From: a bacterium
GTDB taxonomy: Bacteria > Auribacterota > UBA3054 > B51-G9
Reading direction: 5' to 3'
DNA length: 6,708 nucleotides
NCBI GenBank assembly: GCA_029933535.1
Contig: JAOZNZ010000178.1
Location: 1-6,708, forward strand
A program made the position numbers and the translations under genes. The notes below the pieces were generated by a model. That model did no database searches and was not told the origin of the DNA. It saw only the letters and a program-made list of their open reading frames with translations. Below are positions 5,370 to 6,708 of this stretch, in pieces. How positions within the stretch are numbered: the first letter of the stretch is position 1; the number at the start of each line of letters is the position of its first letter.

Positions 5370-6548
5370 TTATTTAACATTTTCAGCAACCCATTTCTTA
5401 AGACGAGCAATCGCTTCCTTTAAATCTTCAAGCGAAATGGCGAAAGAAATTCTGATGTTTTCATCTGCACCGAACGCCACACCGGGAATTACAGCAATAT
5501 TTACTTCCTCAAGAAGCCGCGTAGCAAGTTCCATAGAAGGAATTCCCCAAGCTGAAATATTTGGGAAAACATAAAAAGCACCTTGTGGATTTAAACATTT
5601 AACTCCCGGAATTTCGTTAAGAGCGTTGACAATGTAATCACGGCGTTCATCAAAAGCTTTCAACATGTCTTCAACACATTCCTTGCTCTCAACAAGAGCT
5701 GCAACTCCGCCATCCTGTACGAAAGAAGTTACTCCCGTAGTTGAATGGGCCTGTATTTTTTTCATTGCAGCGGCTGTTTCTTTGTTTGGACAACCGGTAT
5801 AACCGAGTCTCCAACCGGTCATGCTGAAAGTTTTAGAAAAACCATTTACGGTAAAAGTTCTATCAAACAATTCAGGAACAGCGGTAGCGAAACTTGTATG
5901 TTTAAATCCACCGTAAGTTAAGTCTTCATAAATTTCGTCTGAAACAATTGCTATATGAGGGTGTTTTTTCAGAACTTCGCCAAGAGATTTTAACGCGGCA
6001 ACATCATAAGCCATTCCTGTGGGATTTGACGGTGAATTAAGAACAAGTACTTTAGTTTTTGGCGTTATAGCATTTTCAAGCTGCTCAGGTGTAATTAAAA
6101 AATTATTGGATTCGGCTGTTTGTACAAAAACCGATTCGCCTCCCGCGAGAGTTACAAATTCGGGATAACTAACCCAGTAGGGCTGTGGGATGATAACCTC
6201 ATCTCCATCTTCAAGAACTAACTGGAAAATATTGTAAAGCGAATGTTTCGCTCCGCAACTGACAACAATTTGATTAGCCGGATAATCAAGATTATTATCT
6301 TTTTTAAACTTATCAGAGATCGCTTTTCTCAACTGAACAGTCCCATCCGGCGGTGTATATTTTGTTTTCCCGGATTTTAAAGCTTCTATACACGCGGTTT
6401 TAATATGTTCCGGCGTATCGAAATCGGGCTGTCCCGCAGCGAGAGAGATAACATTTTTACCTTCAGCTTTTAATTCATTAGCACGCATAGTGATAGAGAT
6501 AGTCGCTGATCCTTTTACTTTTGATACTTTTGAGTTTGGTTTAATCAT
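5370..6548 (-). CDS. aspC: PLP-dependent class I aminotransferase, aspartate aminotransferase type
   Basis: This 392-residue protein has the full length and motif order of the prokaryotic subgroup (I-beta/I-gamma style) aspartate aminotransferases: GQPDF (39-43), KYTPPDG (63-69), PYWVSYPE (123-130), SNPTG (174-178), SDEIYEDL (203-210), SKTFSMTGWRLGY (238-250) and NIRISFA (364-370). Lys239 is the expected Schiff-base lysine for pyridoxal phosphate, Asp204 binds the cofactor ring nitrogen, Asn175 and Tyr207 contact it, and Arg366 binds the substrate alpha-carboxylate. Lys101 lies where Thermus aspartate aminotransferase has a lysine that favours acidic substrates. The enzyme is cytoplasmic and moves an amino group between aspartate (or a related amino acid) and 2-oxoglutarate. 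The start ATG at 6548-6546 has no obvious Shine-Dalgarno site. Gene and product are intact, convergent to the rhs array, and mark its right boundary. Exact substrate range cannot be read from sequence; prephenate or other transamination is possible. Confidence 0.95.
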   Translation of the reverse strand: MIKPNSKVSKVKGSATISITMRANELKAEGKNVISLAAGQPDFDTPEHIKTACIEALKSGKTKYTPPDGTVQLRKAISDKFKKDNNLDYPANQIVVSCGAKHSLYNIFQLVLEDGDEVIIPQPYWVSYPEFVTLAGGESVFVQTAESNNFLITPEQLENAITPKTKVLVLNSPSNPTGMAYDVAALKSLGEVLKKHPHIAIVSDEIYEDLTYGGFKHTSFATAVPELFDRTFTVNGFSKTFSMTGWRLGYTGCPNKETAAAMKKIQAHSTTGVTSFVQDGGVAALVESKECVEDMLKAFDERRDYIVNALNEIPGVKCLNPQGAFYVFPNISAWGIPSMELATRLLEEVNIAVIPGVAFGADENIRISFAISLEDLKEAIARLKKWVAENVK

Positions 6549-6553
6549 GGTAT

Positions 6554-6581
6554 TTAATCGTTAATCGTTATTCGTTAATAG
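6554..6581. repeat. 7-base tandem repeat in the aminotransferase leader
   Basis: There are four units: TTAATCG, TTAATCG, TTATTCG, TTAATAG. They lie 6-33 bases upstream of the aminotransferase start codon, in the place where its ribosome binding region and leader would be. Confidence 0.7.
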
Positions 6582-6600
6582 TAAGAACATAATTTCTTCA

Positions 6601-6674
6601 TTTCCGTGTAATCCGTGTGTTCTGTGGGCCAATATTCGTTATTTATTTTTTCGTGGTTTTTGTGGTAAACATCG
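6601..6674. repeat. Degenerate CCGTG/TGTGG-type intergenic repeats
   Basis: Short units recur: CCGTGTAATCCGTGTGTTCTGTGG (split as CCGTGTAAT, CCGTGTGTT, CTGTGG) at about 6604-6627 and TCGTGGTTTTTGTGG at about 6651-6665. Read on the - strand they give the CCACAGAA...CACGG and CCACAAAAACCACGAAA style of filler I recall from many bacterial intergenic regions. No function is known to me. Confidence 0.5.
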
Positions 6675-6708
6675 GGAAAATATCCGTCTTCAAATCATCT
6701 TCACCACG
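6643..6708 (-). CDS. Possible C-terminal end of a neighbouring gene
   Basis: On the - strand one frame is open from the window edge to TAA at 6645-6643, reading RGEDDLKTDIFPMFTTKTTKK. The other two frames stop within a few codons. The last residues (TTKTTKK) come from the intergenic-type repeat, so if this is a gene the repeat may have replaced its original end. It would lie upstream of the aminotransferase in the same direction. Twenty-one codons are too few to identify it, and chance is a real alternative. Confidence 0.22.
   Translation of the reverse strand, partial: RGEDDLKTDIFPMFTTKTTKK

Overview
This window is the 3' end of an rhs (YD-repeat polymorphic toxin) locus. Its C-terminal module is present three times in tandem on the + strand. 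The array is followed by a convergent housekeeping aminotransferase gene on the - strand. The organism looks like an AT-rich Gram-negative bacterium. The style of the Rhs core (GRWTQRDP, FCGNNPVNGWDPFGL) and the short degenerate intergenic repeats recall PVC-group genomes (Lentisphaerae, Kiritimatiellae, Omnitrophica, Planctomycetes), but this is recall and I could not test it.

Layout: (A) 1-996 is the end of a long rhs gene that begins before the window, carrying variable tip 1. It overlaps 962-2065, a membrane-anchored helical-repeat (TPR-like) protein. (B) 2285-3367 is a second Rhs core plus tip 2. Its reading frame is intact but has no start codon for its first 156 codons. It ends in an ATGA overlap with 3364-4347, an RDD-family membrane protein. 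(C) 4358-5155 is a third, shorter Rhs core plus tip 3. It begins at the RDD stop codon and has no partner gene after it. (D) 5156-5369 is a repeat-rich spacer. (E) 5370-6548 (-) is a class I aspartate-type aminotransferase. (F) The right edge holds more short repeats and perhaps the last codons of another - strand gene.

How it fits together: the first Rhs protein is probably the expressed one. Cassettes B and C look like displaced or stored 'orphan' modules, as described for Rhs and CDI loci: homologous core, new tip, new neighbour gene, no start. The core DNA is highly conserved between copies, with 57 identical bases between copies 1 and 2 and 29 identical bases in all three just before the tip. 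This gives material for recombination that could swap tips. The TPR-like and RDD proteins sit where cognate immunity genes normally sit and are therefore candidate immunity proteins, but neither belongs to a family I recognise as immunity and no tip has a motif I can assign. Tips and partner genes are visibly more AT-rich than the core: hand counts of single 60-base lines gave 27/60 G+C in the core and 11/60 in the TPR-like gene.
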